From positions 1-64,000 of the forward strand of contig CAJKBH010000008.1 of NCBI GenBank assembly GCA_905198125.1: a stretch of DNA of 64,000 nucleotides, given 5' to 3'. Both the position numbers and the translations under genes were made by a program. The number at the start of each line of letters is the position of its first letter. The stretch's first letter is position 1. A model generated the notes under the pieces. It was not told the origin of the DNA and did not search any database. It worked only from the letters and a program-made list of their open reading frames with translations. The DNA is from an uncultured Porphyromonadaceae bacterium (GTDB taxonomy: Bacteria > Bacteroidota > Bacteroidia > Bacteroidales > Muribaculaceae). Positions 9,828-19,260 of the stretch are shown here, one piece after another.

Positions 9828-9920
9828 TAGAGTTTATAAAGTTGAAAAAGTTAAGATAACAGTTTAGACCATGAAGTGGAATTCTCTTAACTTTCTAAAC
9901 TCATTTAACTTTTTAAACTA
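9828..9920. repeat. AT-rich imperfect inverted repeat
   Basis: The left arm contains GTTTATAAAGTTGAAAAAG and AGTTAAGATAA. The right arm carries the inverse (CTTAACTTTCTAAAC, TTTAACTTTTTAAAC). The centre is an unpaired segment around 9870. A similar structure lies at 31480-31625, so this appears to be an intergenic repeat family. It may act as a long terminator-like hairpin between divergent genes. Confidence 0.4.
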
Positions 9921-9949
9921 CAACACCGGGAGGCGGTGATAGGTTTACA

Positions 9950-9981
9950 TTTGTAAGAATCGCGATTTTTTCGTAACTTTG
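9950..9981 (+). promoter_or_regulatory. Consensus promoter of the zapA-rny operon
   Basis: TTTG at 9950-9953, a 20 bp spacer and TAACTTTG at 9974-9981. The transcription start would be only about 10 nt before the ATG at 9998. Confidence 0.8.
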
Positions 9982-9997
9982 TAAAAATTTGGGAGAG

Positions 9998-10291
9998 ATG
10001 GCTGCGAATCTGCTGAATGAACTGGAGAATCTGGAAAGGCGCCTGGAGGCCCTGGCCGGAAAATACCGGGAACTGGAGCAACGCAACCGCACGCTGGAGG
10101 AGGAGAACGCCAACCTGAGGCGCGAAGCCTCCGAAGCCCGTGAGTCGAGAGACCGCGCCCTGAAGGACGTGGAGTTTCTTGCCGTCAGCCACAAGCTGGC
10201 CGACGACCCCGACACTCTGGTGGTGGCACGCCGCCGTATCGCCCATTTGATCCGCAACATCGACCGTTGCCTTGACATGCTCAAGGAATGA
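9998..10291 (+). CDS. Small coiled-coil protein upstream of zapA
   Basis: 97 residues from the ATG at 9998; an in-frame TTG at 9989 lies almost at the predicted transcription start. Residues 1-50 form an uninterrupted coiled coil (LLNELENLERRLEALAGKY). The remainder is mixed helical. A short coiled-coil protein directly before zapA is a usual Bacteroidetes arrangement, which suggests a role at the division septum, perhaps ZapB-like. That role is inferred from neighbourhood and shape only. Confidence 0.75.
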   Translation: MAANLLNELENLERRLEALAGKYRELEQRNRTLEEENANLRREASEARESRDRALKDVEFLAVSHKLADDPDTLVVARRRIAHLIRNIDRCLDMLKE

Positions 10292-10328
10292 CAGGAGCTT
10301 CCCCGAGAAGCTCCACAATTTGCAACCG

Positions 10329-10625
10329 ATGGACAACACGGAATATATACAGATGACACTAAATATAGGCGGTTGCCTCATACCGTTGACCGTCCCTTTC
10401 TCCCAACAGGACTTTGTCCGCGACGTCGAAACCAGGGTCTCTACCCTATACAACTCGTGGCGGCATAAGTTCACCAAGCGCACCGACCGCGAGATACTGG
10501 CCATGGTGGCATATCAGTTCGCCAATTTCTATATGGAACTGAGCCAGCGAGTGGAACGTGCCAACGACATTGTGGCCGAATGCCGGCAGATTGTCGACAA
10601 CATGGAGTCCCCTGCGGAGTCCTGA
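10329..10625 (+). CDS. zapA: Cell division protein ZapA family
   Basis: 98 residues from MDNTEYIQM; the longer frame from 10272 overlaps the upstream gene and is not family-like. The N-terminal half has the ZapA pattern (I.LNIGG...PLTVP), followed by a helical C-terminal half (FYMELSQRVERANDI) that forms the dimer/tetramer coiled coil in the family. ZapA bundles FtsZ filaments at midcell. It lies 37 bp after the coiled-coil gene and upstream of rny. Confidence 0.8.
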   Translation: MDNTEYIQMTLNIGGCLIPLTVPFSQQDFVRDVETRVSTLYNSWRHKFTKRTDREILAMVAYQFANFYMELSQRVERANDIVAECRQIVDNMESPAES

Positions 10626-10629
10626 TTCT

Positions 10630-10735
10630 GTATACATCCCGAATTTTCCAGGTTTCAAGTCGTCACCATGAGCTGTCGGGACTGTGAACTGTCACGGTCC
10701 GGCGGCTTTGTTGTATATGACCATGAATTAATTAT
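10630..10735 (+). ncRNA. Structured zapA-rny intergenic region, candidate 6S-type RNA
   Basis: The gap between zapA and rny contains a 9 bp hairpin at 10680-10701 (GGACTGTGA / TCACGGTCC, one G-U pair, ACTG loop). Outer complementarity exists between GTATAC (10631-10636) and GTATAT (about 10714-10719). In many bacteria the 6S RNA gene lies just downstream of zapA, which motivates the suggestion. The region may instead be only an rny leader. No promoter or terminator was identified here, so this is a weak call. Confidence 0.3.
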
Positions 10736-10780
10736 TAACTTTCGGAATTATAAACAGAACCGATATAGAACACAATAGAA

Positions 10781-12322
10781 ATGGGAACAGCAATATGGAT
10801 CATCATAGCGGTGTTTGCGGCGGCAGCCGGAGTGCTGTGCGGCCTGTACGTGAGCCGTTCTAACGCTCAGAGCCACGCCCGCAGCATCACCGAGGAAGCC
10901 CGCAGAGAGGCCGACATGATCAAGGAAAAGATGCAACTCCAGGCCAAGGAGGAGCAGATGAAGATACTGGCCGAGGCCGACCGTCAGGCGCAGCAGAAGC
11001 TGCAGAAGGCCCAGAGCTCGGAGCAGCGCGCCAAGCAGCGCGAACGCGAGCTGAACCAGATGCAGGGCGAGAACCAGCGCCGCAAGCGCGAACTGGACAC
11101 GCTGAAAAGCAATCTGGACAACCGCGAGCAGGTGCTGGAGGCCCGCAGCCAGGAGCTGGAGCACATCGGCCGTCAGGCTCGTGAGGAACTGCAGCGCATC
11201 TCCGGACTCAGCGCCGACGAGGCCCGCGAGAAACTGATAGAAAGCCTCAAGGACGAGGCCAAGACCGCGGCCGCCGGCTACATCAACGACATCATGGACG
11301 ACGCCAAGATGACCGCCAACAAGGAGGCAAAGCGCATAGTGATACAGAGCATACAGCGCGTTGCCACAGAGACGGCCGTGGAGAACTCCGTGACCGTATT
11401 CCACATCGACAACGACGAGATCAAGGGACGCATCATCGGCCGCGAGGGACGCAACATCCGCGCATTGGAGGCCGCTACCGGCATCGAGATCATAGTGGAC
11501 GACACTCCCGAGGCCATCGTGCTGTCGGGCTTTGACCCCGTGCGCCGCGAGGTGGCGCGCTTGGCGCTGCATCAGCTCGTGACAGACGGCCGTATTCATC
11601 CCGCCCGTATCGAGGAGGTTGTGGCCAAGGTGCGCAAGCAGGTGGAGGAAGAAATCATCGAGACCGGTAAGCGCACCACCATCGACCTGGGCATCCACGG
11701 CCTGCATCCGGAACTGATCCGCATGGTGGGCAAGATGAAATATCGTTCGTCGTATGGCCAGAACCTGCTGCAGCACAGCCGCGAGACGGCCAACCTCTGC
11801 GCCGTGATGGCCAGCGAACTGGGCCTCAATCCCAAGAAGGCACGCCGCGCGGGTCTGCTGCACGACATCGGCAAGGTGCCCGACGACGAGCCGGAACTGC
11901 CGCACGCTTTGCTCGGTATGAAACTGGCCGAGAAGTTCAAGGAGAAACCCGACATCTGCAACGCCATCGGCGCTCACCACGACGAGGTGGAGCAGACTTC
12001 GCTCTTAGCGCCCATCGTACAGGTGTGCGACGCCATTTCGGGCGCTCGTCCCGGCGCGCGCCGCGAGATAGTGGAGGCATACATCAAGCGCCTCAACGAC
12101 CTGGAACAACTGGCACTCTCCTACCCTGGCGTGCTTAAGACATACGCCATCCAGGCGGGCCGCGAACTCCGCGTGATAGTGGGAGCCGACAAGATCAGCG
12201 ACGAGGAGACCGAAAAACTGTCGACCGAAATAGCCAAGAAGATTCAGGACGAGCTGACATATCCGGGTCAGGTCAAGATAACCGTGATCCGCGAGACGCG
12301 CGCCGTAAGCTTCGCCAAATAA
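10781..12322 (+). CDS. rny: Ribonuclease Y
   Basis: 513 residues. One N-terminal membrane helix ([19 protein letters not shown]) is followed by a long charged coiled coil (about 25-180). A KH domain follows with [15 protein letters not shown] (about 205-270), then a metal-binding HD domain with [18 protein letters not shown]. RNase Y is a membrane-bound endoribonuclease that starts mRNA decay. Length and order match the family closely. It is followed 9 bp later by ricT, suggesting co-transcription. Confidence 0.95.
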   Translation: MGTAIWIIIAVFAAAAGVLCGLYVSRSNAQSHARSITEEARREADMIKEKMQLQAKEEQMKILAEADRQAQQKLQKAQSSEQRAKQRERELNQMQGENQRRKRELDTLKSNLDNREQVLEARSQELEHIGRQAREELQRISGLSADEAREKLIESLKDEAKTAAAGYINDIMDDAKMTANKEAKRIVIQSIQRVATETAVENSVTVFHIDNDEIKGRIIGREGRNIRALEAATGIEIIVDDTPEAIVLSGFDPVRREVARLALHQLVTDGRIHPARIEEVVAKVRKQVEEEIIETGKRTTIDLGIHGLHPELIRMVGKMKYRSSYGQNLLQHSRETANLCAVMASELGLNPKKARRAGLLHDIGKVPDDEPELPHALLGMKLAEKFKEKPDICNAIGAHHDEVEQTSLLAPIVQVCDAISGARPGARREIVEAYIKRLNDLEQLALSYPGVLKTYAIQAGRELRVIVGADKISDEETEKLSTEIAKKIQDELTYPGQVKITVIRETRAVSFAK

Positions 12323-12331
12323 CCAAGCCCT

Positions 12332-13600
12332 ATGGACAAGTCAATAAAGTCCCAAGGGTTCGGCGACGGGTGTCCGCGCGCCAAACTGCAGGCGCTGAAC
12401 TGGCTGGACGGCGTGTCGGGCAACGACGACTGCAACATAGTCGAGGTAGCCTTCAAGAACACGCGCACCGGCTATTACGTCAACGCCGAGCCGCTGGATC
12501 TGCACATAGGCGACATGGTGGTGGTGGAGTCATCGCCGGGCTATGACATAGGCCGCGTCAACATGACGGGGCGTCTGGTGCGCCTGCAGATGCGCAAGGC
12601 TCAGCTCAAGGACGACCAGGAGCTGAAAAAGGTGCTGCGGTTTGCCACCAAGACCGAGATGGAACGCGCCGAGGAGGCCCACGACCGCGAGCATGACACT
12701 ATGATACGCGCGCGTAAGATTGCCGAGGACCTGAGCCTCGACATGAAGATAGGCGACGTGGAGTATCAGGCGGACGGCGTCAAGGCCATATTCTACTACA
12801 TAGCCGACGAGCGCGTGGATTTCCGCACGCTGATACGTGTGCTGGCCGAGACATTCAAGGTGCGCGTGGAGATGCGCCAGATAGGTGCGCGTCAGGAGGC
12901 CGGCCGCATCGGCGGCATCGGTCCCTGCGGACGCCCGCTGTGCTGCTCGCAGTGGATGACCAAGTTCAATTCCGTAGGCACCGGCGCCGCCCGCATCCAG
13001 GACCTGTCCATGAGTCCGCAGAAACTGGCCGGCCAGTGCGCCAAGCTGAAGTGCTGCATCAATTTCGAGACCGCCGTATATGCCGAGGCCCAGAAGCAGA
13101 TTCCGGGCAAGGACATCCAGCTGGAGACAAAGGACAACCTGTACTACCTGTTCAAGAGCGACATCCTGGCGCGTATGGTGACATACAGCACCGACCGCAA
13201 GATACCGGCCAACTTAGTGACCATATCGGCCGAACGTGCCTTCGAGATTGTGGCCCTGAACAAGCAGGGAATAAAGCCCGATTCGTTGCTTACCGACGAC
13301 CAGCGCGCCGAGGACGAGCAGAAGAAGGTGGTGGACCTGGCAGAGCAGGACGACCTGACCCGATTCGATAAGTCGCGACGCCGCAAGAAAAAAGGCAACA
13401 ACAGGCAGAACGCCGCCCGCAAGGATGGCAACAACGGCAATCAGAAGAAGGATGACCGGCAGCCAAACCAGAAGCGCGAAGGAGGCCAGCAGCCAAACCA
13501 AAAACGCGAAGGTGTGCAGAACGGCCAGCAGAACCAGAACCGTCACAGGCAGCGTCAGCAGCAACAGAAGAAACAGGGCGACAAAAAACCGCAGGAATAA
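12332..13600 (+). CDS. RicT/YaaT-family PSP1-domain protein
   Basis: 422 residues. The PSP1 core (about 40-270) contains the family's conserved Cys clusters GPCGRPLCCSQW and CAKLKCCINFE, which in Bacillus RicT take part in Fe-S binding. After residue 320 comes a low-complexity, strongly basic Lys/Arg/Asn/Gln tail with near-repeats (QPNQKREGGQ), probably disordered and possibly RNA-binding. The Bacillus Ric proteins influence RNase Y; here the gene directly follows rny, which supports a similar link. Partners RicA and RicF were not seen nearby. Confidence 0.85.
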   Translation: MDKSIKSQGFGDGCPRAKLQALNWLDGVSGNDDCNIVEVAFKNTRTGYYVNAEPLDLHIGDMVVVESSPGYDIGRVNMTGRLVRLQMRKAQLKDDQELKKVLRFATKTEMERAEEAHDREHDTMIRARKIAEDLSLDMKIGDVEYQADGVKAIFYYIADERVDFRTLIRVLAETFKVRVEMRQIGARQEAGRIGGIGPCGRPLCCSQWMTKFNSVGTGAARIQDLSMSPQKLAGQCAKLKCCINFETAVYAEAQKQIPGKDIQLETKDNLYYLFKSDILARMVTYSTDRKIPANLVTISAERAFEIVALNKQGIKPDSLLTDDQRAEDEQKKVVDLAEQDDLTRFDKSRRRKKKGNNRQNAARKDGNNGNQKKDDRQPNQKREGGQQPNQKREGVQNGQQNQNRHRQRQQQQKKQGDKKPQE

Positions 13601-13618
13601 ACCGTAATTTAAAACCGA

Positions 13619-14119
13619 ATGAGGTCCGGGTACGTTTTCATTATGATGACAGTGCTGTGGGTGCTGTTCGGTTCGGGGTGCCGCAGGGTGAACGATACGA
13701 TATATTCGCATTACGCCGACATCCCTGCTGATGGATGGAACGCATACGACACCCGTTGCTTCGAGCCGGAAATCACTGACACCACGCTGTACGGCACGCT
13801 GGTTAGCCTGACCTTAGCGGTGCGATATGACGCCCGGAGTCCGTTGGGCGAGATTCCGGTGCGTTACGACATCGCCGACGAGAACGGCGACATCCGGACC
13901 GACACCGTGCGCCTGAGACTGTTCGACGATAACGCCGCCCCTGTTGACCCGGCACGATACGGCATCTGCGAACACACTGTCACCTTGTCACACAACATGC
14001 CTCTGAAACGCGGCCTTTCGGTGTGTCTCACTCCGTTATCGGGCAAAAATTCATCGCAAGGACTGCGAAACGTGGGTATAAAAATTGATTGCAATGGATC
14101 TGACTCTGCTTCACGCTGA
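13619..14119 (+). CDS. gldH: GldH-family lipoprotein
   Basis: 166 residues. The signal peptide has a lipobox (VLFGSGC). The body begins with the GldH-like segment IYSHYADIPADGWNAYD and a beta-rich domain. GldH is required for gliding in Flavobacterium, but homologues are kept in non-gliding Bacteroidales after the ricT gene, as here. Its 3' end overlaps the next gene's start by 26 bp. The GldH label rests on this motif and synteny. Confidence 0.7.
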   Translation: MRSGYVFIMMTVLWVLFGSGCRRVNDTIYSHYADIPADGWNAYDTRCFEPEITDTTLYGTLVSLTLAVRYDARSPLGEIPVRYDIADENGDIRTDTVRLRLFDDNAAPVDPARYGICEHTVTLSHNMPLKRGLSVCLTPLSGKNSSQGLRNVGIKIDCNGSDSASR

Positions 14120-15278
14120 CAAAACTCAGGAATTTCAGCTTCGTCTGGACAAAGCCCGCTACAATATGGCGATGGCCGAAATGGACGCCATGCTTATCGG
14201 CGCACCCACCAATCTGTATTATCTTGCAGGGGGTGTGTTCCGAGGATATATCTATGTGCCGGCGGACGGCGACCCGGTGTTTTTCCTGATACCGCCGTCA
14301 AAGGCCGACAGCCCGCTGACACGCGAGATACGCAAGCCGGAAATGATAGCCGACGTGCTGAAGAAGGAGGGCTACGATATGCCCCGTCGCATCGGCATGG
14401 AGCTGCAGGATCTGTATTATAGCGAGATTCAGCGTCTCCATGCCATTTTCCCCGGTTCGGAACTGAAGGACGCCACGCCGGTGATGCGCCGCGCACGCGC
14501 CATCAAGACCGACTACGAGCTGAAGCTGATGCGGCAGGACGGTCTGCGCCAGACAGCCGTATATTCCGAGATAAAGCATTGCTATCAGGAGGACATGACC
14601 GACCTGGAATTCCAGATCGAGATAGAACGCGTGCTGCGCCGTGCCGGATGCCTGGGCTATCTGCGCGTGTCGGGCAACAAGATGCAGCTCAACATGGGTT
14701 CCGTGCTGTCAGGTCCCAACGCCGACGCCCCGAGTCCTTACGATTTCTCGATGGGCGGCGCGGGCACCGATCCGTCCCTTCCCGTAGGTGCGAGCGGCGA
14801 GATAATGAAACCCGGCATGACGGTAATGGTGGACATGAACGGCGGCTTCAACGGCTATCAGACCGACATGACGCGCTGCTGGTACATCGGCCATGTGTCC
14901 GACCTGGCCATGCGCGCGCATCAGTGCTCCATCGACATTTTGCGCGACCTGGAGAAGTTCTCCGTGCCTGGCATCAGGATAGGCGACATGTACCGTCGCG
15001 CGGCAAAGTTAGCCGACGAGGCCGGTCTGCACGAATATTTCATGGGCCATAACCACAAGGTGCCTTTCATCGGGCACGGAGTGGGAATCGAGCTGAACGA
15101 GATGCCGGTGGTGATGGAACGCAACGCCGACCCGCTGCTGAAGCATACCACGCTTGCATTGGAGCCCAAGTTCGTCATCCCGGAAGTAGGAGCCGTCGGC
15201 ATCGAAAACACCTACGTCGTGACCGACGACGGCCTCAGCAACCTCACTGAGCTTGACGAAACCCTCAAACAGCTGTAA
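14094..15278 (+). CDS. M24-family Xaa-Pro aminopeptidase-like protein
   Basis: 394 residues from the ATG at 14094; a TTG at 14085 is less likely. An N-terminal creatinase/prolidase domain (GAPTNLYYLAGG) is followed by the M24 pita-bread fold. Metal ligands are visible: Asp in VDMNGGFNGYQTD (two Asp), His in FIGHGVGIELNE, Glu in LALEPKF and Glu in GAVGIENTYVV. It should release N-terminal residues preceding proline. It overlaps gldH by 26 bp, consistent with translational coupling. Confidence 0.85.
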   Translation: MDLTLLHADKTQEFQLRLDKARYNMAMAEMDAMLIGAPTNLYYLAGGVFRGYIYVPADGDPVFFLIPPSKADSPLTREIRKPEMIADVLKKEGYDMPRRIGMELQDLYYSEIQRLHAIFPGSELKDATPVMRRARAIKTDYELKLMRQDGLRQTAVYSEIKHCYQEDMTDLEFQIEIERVLRRAGCLGYLRVSGNKMQLNMGSVLSGPNADAPSPYDFSMGGAGTDPSLPVGASGEIMKPGMTVMVDMNGGFNGYQTDMTRCWYIGHVSDLAMRAHQCSIDILRDLEKFSVPGIRIGDMYRRAAKLADEAGLHEYFMGHNHKVPFIGHGVGIELNEMPVVMERNADPLLKHTTLALEPKFVIPEVGAVGIENTYVVTDDGLSNLTELDETLKQL

Positions 15279-15332
15279 TACTGGCTGCATTGACTTTAAC
15301 CCCATAAACAGCTAAAATAGCAGGCGACTGTG

Positions 15333-15353
15333 CAAGGAGCCCGCGGCTCCTTG
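15333..15353 (+). other. Intergenic hairpin
   Basis: CAAGGAGCC / GGCTCCTTG (9 bp, CGC loop) between the M24 peptidase and cca genes. It has no U-tract, so it may reduce rather than end transcription, or stabilise mRNA. Confidence 0.4.
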
Positions 15354-15383
15354 TCCGCCGTCCCCCAATTATAACCCGAATTA

Positions 15384-16802
15384 ATGAATCTTAAGGACGA
15401 CTTAACGAACCCTATCTTCCGTCGCATCGGCCAAGTGGCCGACAGCATAGGCCGCGAGGTTTATGTAGTAGGCGGTTACGTGCGCGACATATTCCTGGAG
15501 CGCCCCAGCCACGACATCGATTTCGTGACCGTAGGCTCGGGCATAGAACTGGCAGAGGCCGTGGCCCGCGAGTTAGGCCCGCATGTACCCGTGGCCGTGT
15601 ACGCCAACTACGGCACGGCGCAGATGAAGCATCGCGGACTTGAACTGGAATTCGTAGGCGCGCGCCGCGAATCATACCGTCGCGAGAGCCGAAATCCCAT
15701 CGTGGAGGACGGCACCCTGACCGACGACCAGAACCGCCGCGACTTCACCATCAACGCCATGGCCATCTGCTTGAACGAAGCCCGCTTCGGCGAGCTGGTA
15801 GACCCGTTCGACGGCCTGGCCGACCTGGCCAAGAAGATAATCCGTACTCCGCTCGACCCGGACATAACTTTCAGCGACGACCCGTTGCGAATGCTCCGTG
15901 CCGTACGGTTCGCCACGCAGCTGGGTTTCGAGATCTCGCCCGAAACTTTCGAAGCACTGAAGCGCAACGCCGACCGTCTTCAGATCATCACGCGCGAGCG
16001 CATCAACGACGAGTTGGGTAAGATGATGCGTTCGGCCGTGCCTTCCGTCGGCTTCAAGCTGATGGACCGCGCAGGACTATTGAAATATGCCTTCCCTCCC
16101 ATTCTTGAGCTGAAGGGCGTTGAGACAGTGGAAGGCATCGGACATAAGGACAACTTCCTGCACACTCTGCAGGTGGTGGACAACGTGGCGGCCAAGTCAG
16201 ACAACGAATGGCTACGCTGGGCCGCTCTATTGCACGATATAGGCAAGCCCGTCACCAAGAAATATGACGACCGCCTGGGCTGGACGTTCCATAATCACAA
16301 CATTGTTGGAGAGAAGATGGTGCCGCGCATCTTCCGCAAACTGAAGCTGCCCATGAACGACCACATGAAGTATGTGGCCAAGCTCGTAGGGCTGCACATG
16401 CGTCCCCAGTCTGTCGGCGAGGAGGGCGTGACCGATTCCGGCGTACGCCGACTCATTACGGACGCCGGAGCTGACTTGGACGACCTGATGACCTTGGCCG
16501 AGGCCGACATCACGTCGAAGAATCCGGCAAAGGTACGCCGTCAGCTGGACGGCTTCGAGCGGTTGCGCCACCGCATGAGCGACATCGCCGACGCCGACGC
16601 CCTGAGGAACTGGAAGAATCCCGTGAACGGCAACGAGATAATGGAGTATTACCACCTGACGCCCGGCAAGGAGATAGCCGACATCAAGGACGCCGTGAAG
16701 GAAGCCATCATGGACGGCACCATCCCCTACGACCACGACGCCGCCTGGCAGTACGTCCTCCGCGTCTCCCCGTCCATCCTCCACCTCCCCCAGCCCGAAT
16801 AA
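15384..16802 (+). CDS. cca: CCA tRNA nucleotidyltransferase with HD domain
   Basis: 472 residues. The class II poly(A)polymerase/CCA-adding head shows VVGGYVRD and the DxD of SHDIDFVTVG, then RRDFTINAMA and the FSDDPLRMLRAVRFA motif for tRNA binding. A C-terminal HD domain follows (WAALLHDIGKP). It adds or repairs the 3' CCA end of tRNAs. Its stop codon ends one base before the frame-corrected stop of the convergent helicase gene. Confidence 0.92.
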   Translation: MNLKDDLTNPIFRRIGQVADSIGREVYVVGGYVRDIFLERPSHDIDFVTVGSGIELAEAVARELGPHVPVAVYANYGTAQMKHRGLELEFVGARRESYRRESRNPIVEDGTLTDDQNRRDFTINAMAICLNEARFGELVDPFDGLADLAKKIIRTPLDPDITFSDDPLRMLRAVRFATQLGFEISPETFEALKRNADRLQIITRERINDELGKMMRSAVPSVGFKLMDRAGLLKYAFPPILELKGVETVEGIGHKDNFLHTLQVVDNVAAKSDNEWLRWAALLHDIGKPVTKKYDDRLGWTFHNHNIVGEKMVPRIFRKLKLPMNDHMKYVAKLVGLHMRPQSVGEEGVTDSGVRRLITDAGADLDDLMTLAEADITSKNPAKVRRQLDGFERLRHRMSDIADADALRNWKNPVNGNEIMEYYHLTPGKEIADIKDAVKEAIMDGTIPYDHDAAWQYVLRVSPSILHLPQPE

Positions 16803-17072
16803 CTATTCTTCTTCGATGAAGTCGGAGGGGGTGCCGTAGGAGGCTGATGGCTCGTTGGCTATGGCAGAAAACGGATCAGCAAAGGAATCGGCGGCGGGAT
16901 CGGCAGCGGGGTTCGGAAGCAGGGGCGTGAGTTCGCGGTGGTAATACCGGAGCAGGAAGCGGATGTCGTCCCAGGCCGGCTCGCCTCCTATCGCATCGCG
17001 CACGCCGGATATCGTGTTCGGCAGTATGGGGGTGTCATCGAGATACGCCTTCACTCGCGCGCAATGCCTCAT
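16803..17072 (-). pseudogene. Out-of-frame C-terminal part of the Pif1/RecD-like helicase
   Basis: An open frame of 89 codons overlapping the end of the helicase gene in another frame. Its sequence (VKAYLDDTPILP and EPAWDDIRFLLRYYHREL) matches the end of the HTH_40 helicase C-terminal domain, whose start lies in the 737-codon frame. The frames can be joined at the CGCGCGC tract (17056-17062) by a 2-base change. The frame ends exactly against the cca stop, leaving no gap, which supports it as the true 3' end of the helicase rather than a separate gene. Confidence 0.65.
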
Positions 17073-19248
17073 CGATATTCTTCCGGACGTATTCTTCCAA
17101 GTCCTGATCTGGCAAGGTTTTAAGCAAGTGTCCCGTTATGGTGCTTCTGACAAGTCCGCGTATCTCGGCTATCTCGCTCACACTTTTGCCTTGACGGTAC
17201 AATTCAAGCGTAATCTCCGTGGTCGGCTTCTTTACAGGCTTGGGAGTTTTGGGAGATTTCTCAGTGCGACGCTGTTTCTTCGCAGGCTCCGGATGGTCGG
17301 GCCATTCGTAGTTCTCGGGATGCACGTAACGGTCTATCTCCTCGAATTCTTCGTCCGACAACATCGGTTTGCTATCCGACATCGTTGCCTTACGCGTTTT
17401 CTTCTTGGTTTCACGCGTGGGCTTGGGGGTGACGTTGCGCAGCATCACCTCCGCCTTCAGATCAAGGTAAACGTCGATGCTGAATTGCCTGCTGATGAAA
17501 TTATTCAGCAGCATGCGCTTGGCCGTCAACAGGTCCTCAAACAGCTCGAGACGGTCCTGAAGCTTCGAGCGCACGGCTTTGTTGTCGCTGTTGCGGATGG
17601 CTTTCGTGGCAAGATCCACGACAGGCATAAGCTGGCCGACGAAGTATTTGCAAGCGGCCTTGACACGCTCGCCCAACACCTGCTCCGAACGCGAGCCTTC
17701 CATCGCCAGGCGCGAATACTGATGGCGGAACGTGTCGGCCACTTTGTTTATCTCGCGGCTCTTTGTCTCGTACATCTGCACCCAGTCCTGCACTATTGCC
17801 GGGAACTTGCGCATGAAGTTCTCCTGATACAGCCGCATCACGCCCTCCATAGCAGCGAACATCTGCCGGAAATTGAACAGATCATCCAGCAGACCGACCT
17901 TATATTGCCGCTCCAATATGTCGAGATGCGCCTCGTCTATGTCGTCGCAGTTATGGTCGTTGTAGAATCGGTCGACCGAAGTGTCATTGATTATGGAAGA
18001 TGGCGAAACAGGATTCACCAGCACCAGTCCCTGCAGCGTGCGGCATCGCGACAACGCCACGTACGTCTGTCCGTGTGCGAAGCTGCGCTTCACGTCAATG
18101 ATGGCACGGTCGAAGGTCAGGCCCTGGCTCTTGTGTATGGTCACGGCCCACGCTAATTTCAGCGGAAATTGCGTAAATGTACCCTCCTTGTGTTCTACAA
18201 TCTCCTTCGTCTCGGGATTGACGGTGTACGAGATATTGTCCCAGTCCACAGGGAGCACCTGGATAATCTCGCCCCCCTCCTGCGGACGCACGGCCACTCC
18301 ATATTCCTCGTCGATGGCCACGACCTGGCCTATCATGCCGTTGTAATAGGCGCGGTCCATACCCGTATCGTTCTTTATGAACATCACCTGCGCGCCGACC
18401 TTAAGGGTCAGCTCCGGATCGGCCGGATATGACGTTTCGGGGAACTTGCCCTCGATATGACATTCAAATACATGCGGCAGCGAAGGGAGTTCGTCAAGTT
18501 TTTGCCGGTTTATGTCGTTGGCTATGCCGTTGTGCGTGGTGAGGCGTATATAGCCCTCGTCGTCGCCGGGATTGAAACCGGGGATGCAACGGGAGTTCAG
18601 TTTGTCAAGCACCGTCTTGTCGGCGCGGTTCTCGCGTATGGCGTTGAGCATCCCGAGGAAGTCGGCGTCCTTCTGACGGAACACCTCGTTTAGCTCCACA
18701 GTCTCGTACGGCAACTGCTGCAAGGCCACGGAATCGAAGAAGAACAGCGACTTGTAACGTCCTTCCAGCAGGTGCCGTTCCTCCTCCCTGACCACCGGCG
18801 CCAGCTGCTGCAGGTCGCCGATGAGCAGGAGCTGAACGCCGCCGAAGGGCTTGGTGCGGTCGCGCAGACGTCTCAGCACGTCGTCCACGGCATCCAGCAG
18901 GTCGGCGCGTACCATCGACACCTCGTCGATAACGAGCAGATCCATGCCGCGGATGATGCGCAGCTTCTCCTTGCTGTACGAGAACTTGCGGCGCGTGCCG
19001 TTGTTCATGCCGGGAACGAACGGCCCGAAATCCAGCTGGAAGAAGCTGTGCAGCGTCACGCCGCCGGCATTGATGGCGGCTATGCCGGTCGGGGCGCACA
19101 CCACGATGCGCTTGCGGCTCGACGAGCGCAGGTTGCGCAGAAAGGTGGTCTTGCCGGTTCCGGCCTTACCTGTAAGAAACAGACTCGTTCCGGTTCCTTC
19201 TATTATGCGGCGAGCAAGCTCAAGCCTTTCATTCGTCTTCTGTTCCAT
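17035..19248 (-). CDS. Pif1/RecD-like DNA helicase with C-terminal helix-turn-helix, apparently frameshifted near its end
   Basis: 737 residues as read. Walker A is LTGKAGTGKTTFL (about 20-32), Walker B DLLVIDEVSM, and the C-terminal helicase motifs are AVTIHKSQGLTF and YVALSRCRTL. After about residue 640 an HTH_40-like helix-turn-helix (YRQGKSVSEIAEIRGL) follows. The frame ends abruptly within this domain, and the missing part continues out of frame at 16803-17061. The fused product would be about 810 residues. The family unwinds DNA 5'-3' in replication or repair; the exact role here is unknown. The start at 19248 is followed by a good N-terminus and preceded by a 20 bp perfect inverted repeat. 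Confidence 0.85.
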   Translation of the reverse strand: MEQKTNERLELARRIIEGTGTSLFLTGKAGTGKTTFLRNLRSSSRKRIVVCAPTGIAAINAGGVTLHSFFQLDFGPFVPGMNNGTRRKFSYSKEKLRIIRGMDLLVIDEVSMVRADLLDAVDDVLRRLRDRTKPFGGVQLLLIGDLQQLAPVVREEERHLLEGRYKSLFFFDSVALQQLPYETVELNEVFRQKDADFLGMLNAIRENRADKTVLDKLNSRCIPGFNPGDDEGYIRLTTHNGIANDINRQKLDELPSLPHVFECHIEGKFPETSYPADPELTLKVGAQVMFIKNDTGMDRAYYNGMIGQVVAIDEEYGVAVRPQEGGEIIQVLPVDWDNISYTVNPETKEIVEHKEGTFTQFPLKLAWAVTIHKSQGLTFDRAIIDVKRSFAHGQTYVALSRCRTLQGLVLVNPVSPSSIINDTSVDRFYNDHNCDDIDEAHLDILERQYKVGLLDDLFNFRQMFAAMEGVMRLYQENFMRKFPAIVQDWVQMYETKSREINKVADTFRHQYSRLAMEGSRSEQVLGERVKAACKYFVGQLMPVVDLATKAIRNSDNKAVRSKLQDRLELFEDLLTAKRMLLNNFISRQFSIDVYLDLKAEVMLRNVTPKPTRETKKKTRKATMSDSKPMLSDEEFEEIDRYVHPENYEWPDHPEPAKKQRRTEKSPKTPKPVKKPTTEITLELYRQGKSVSEIAEIRGLVRSTITGHLLKTLPDQDLEEYVRKNIDEALRASEGVSR

Positions 19249-19260
19249 GTTCTCCGATTT

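Noticed and set aside
16803..17072. 89-codon frame as an independent small gene
   Set aside because: Its sequence continues the helicase C-terminal domain and it starts inside that gene, so a frameshifted tail is the simpler reading.
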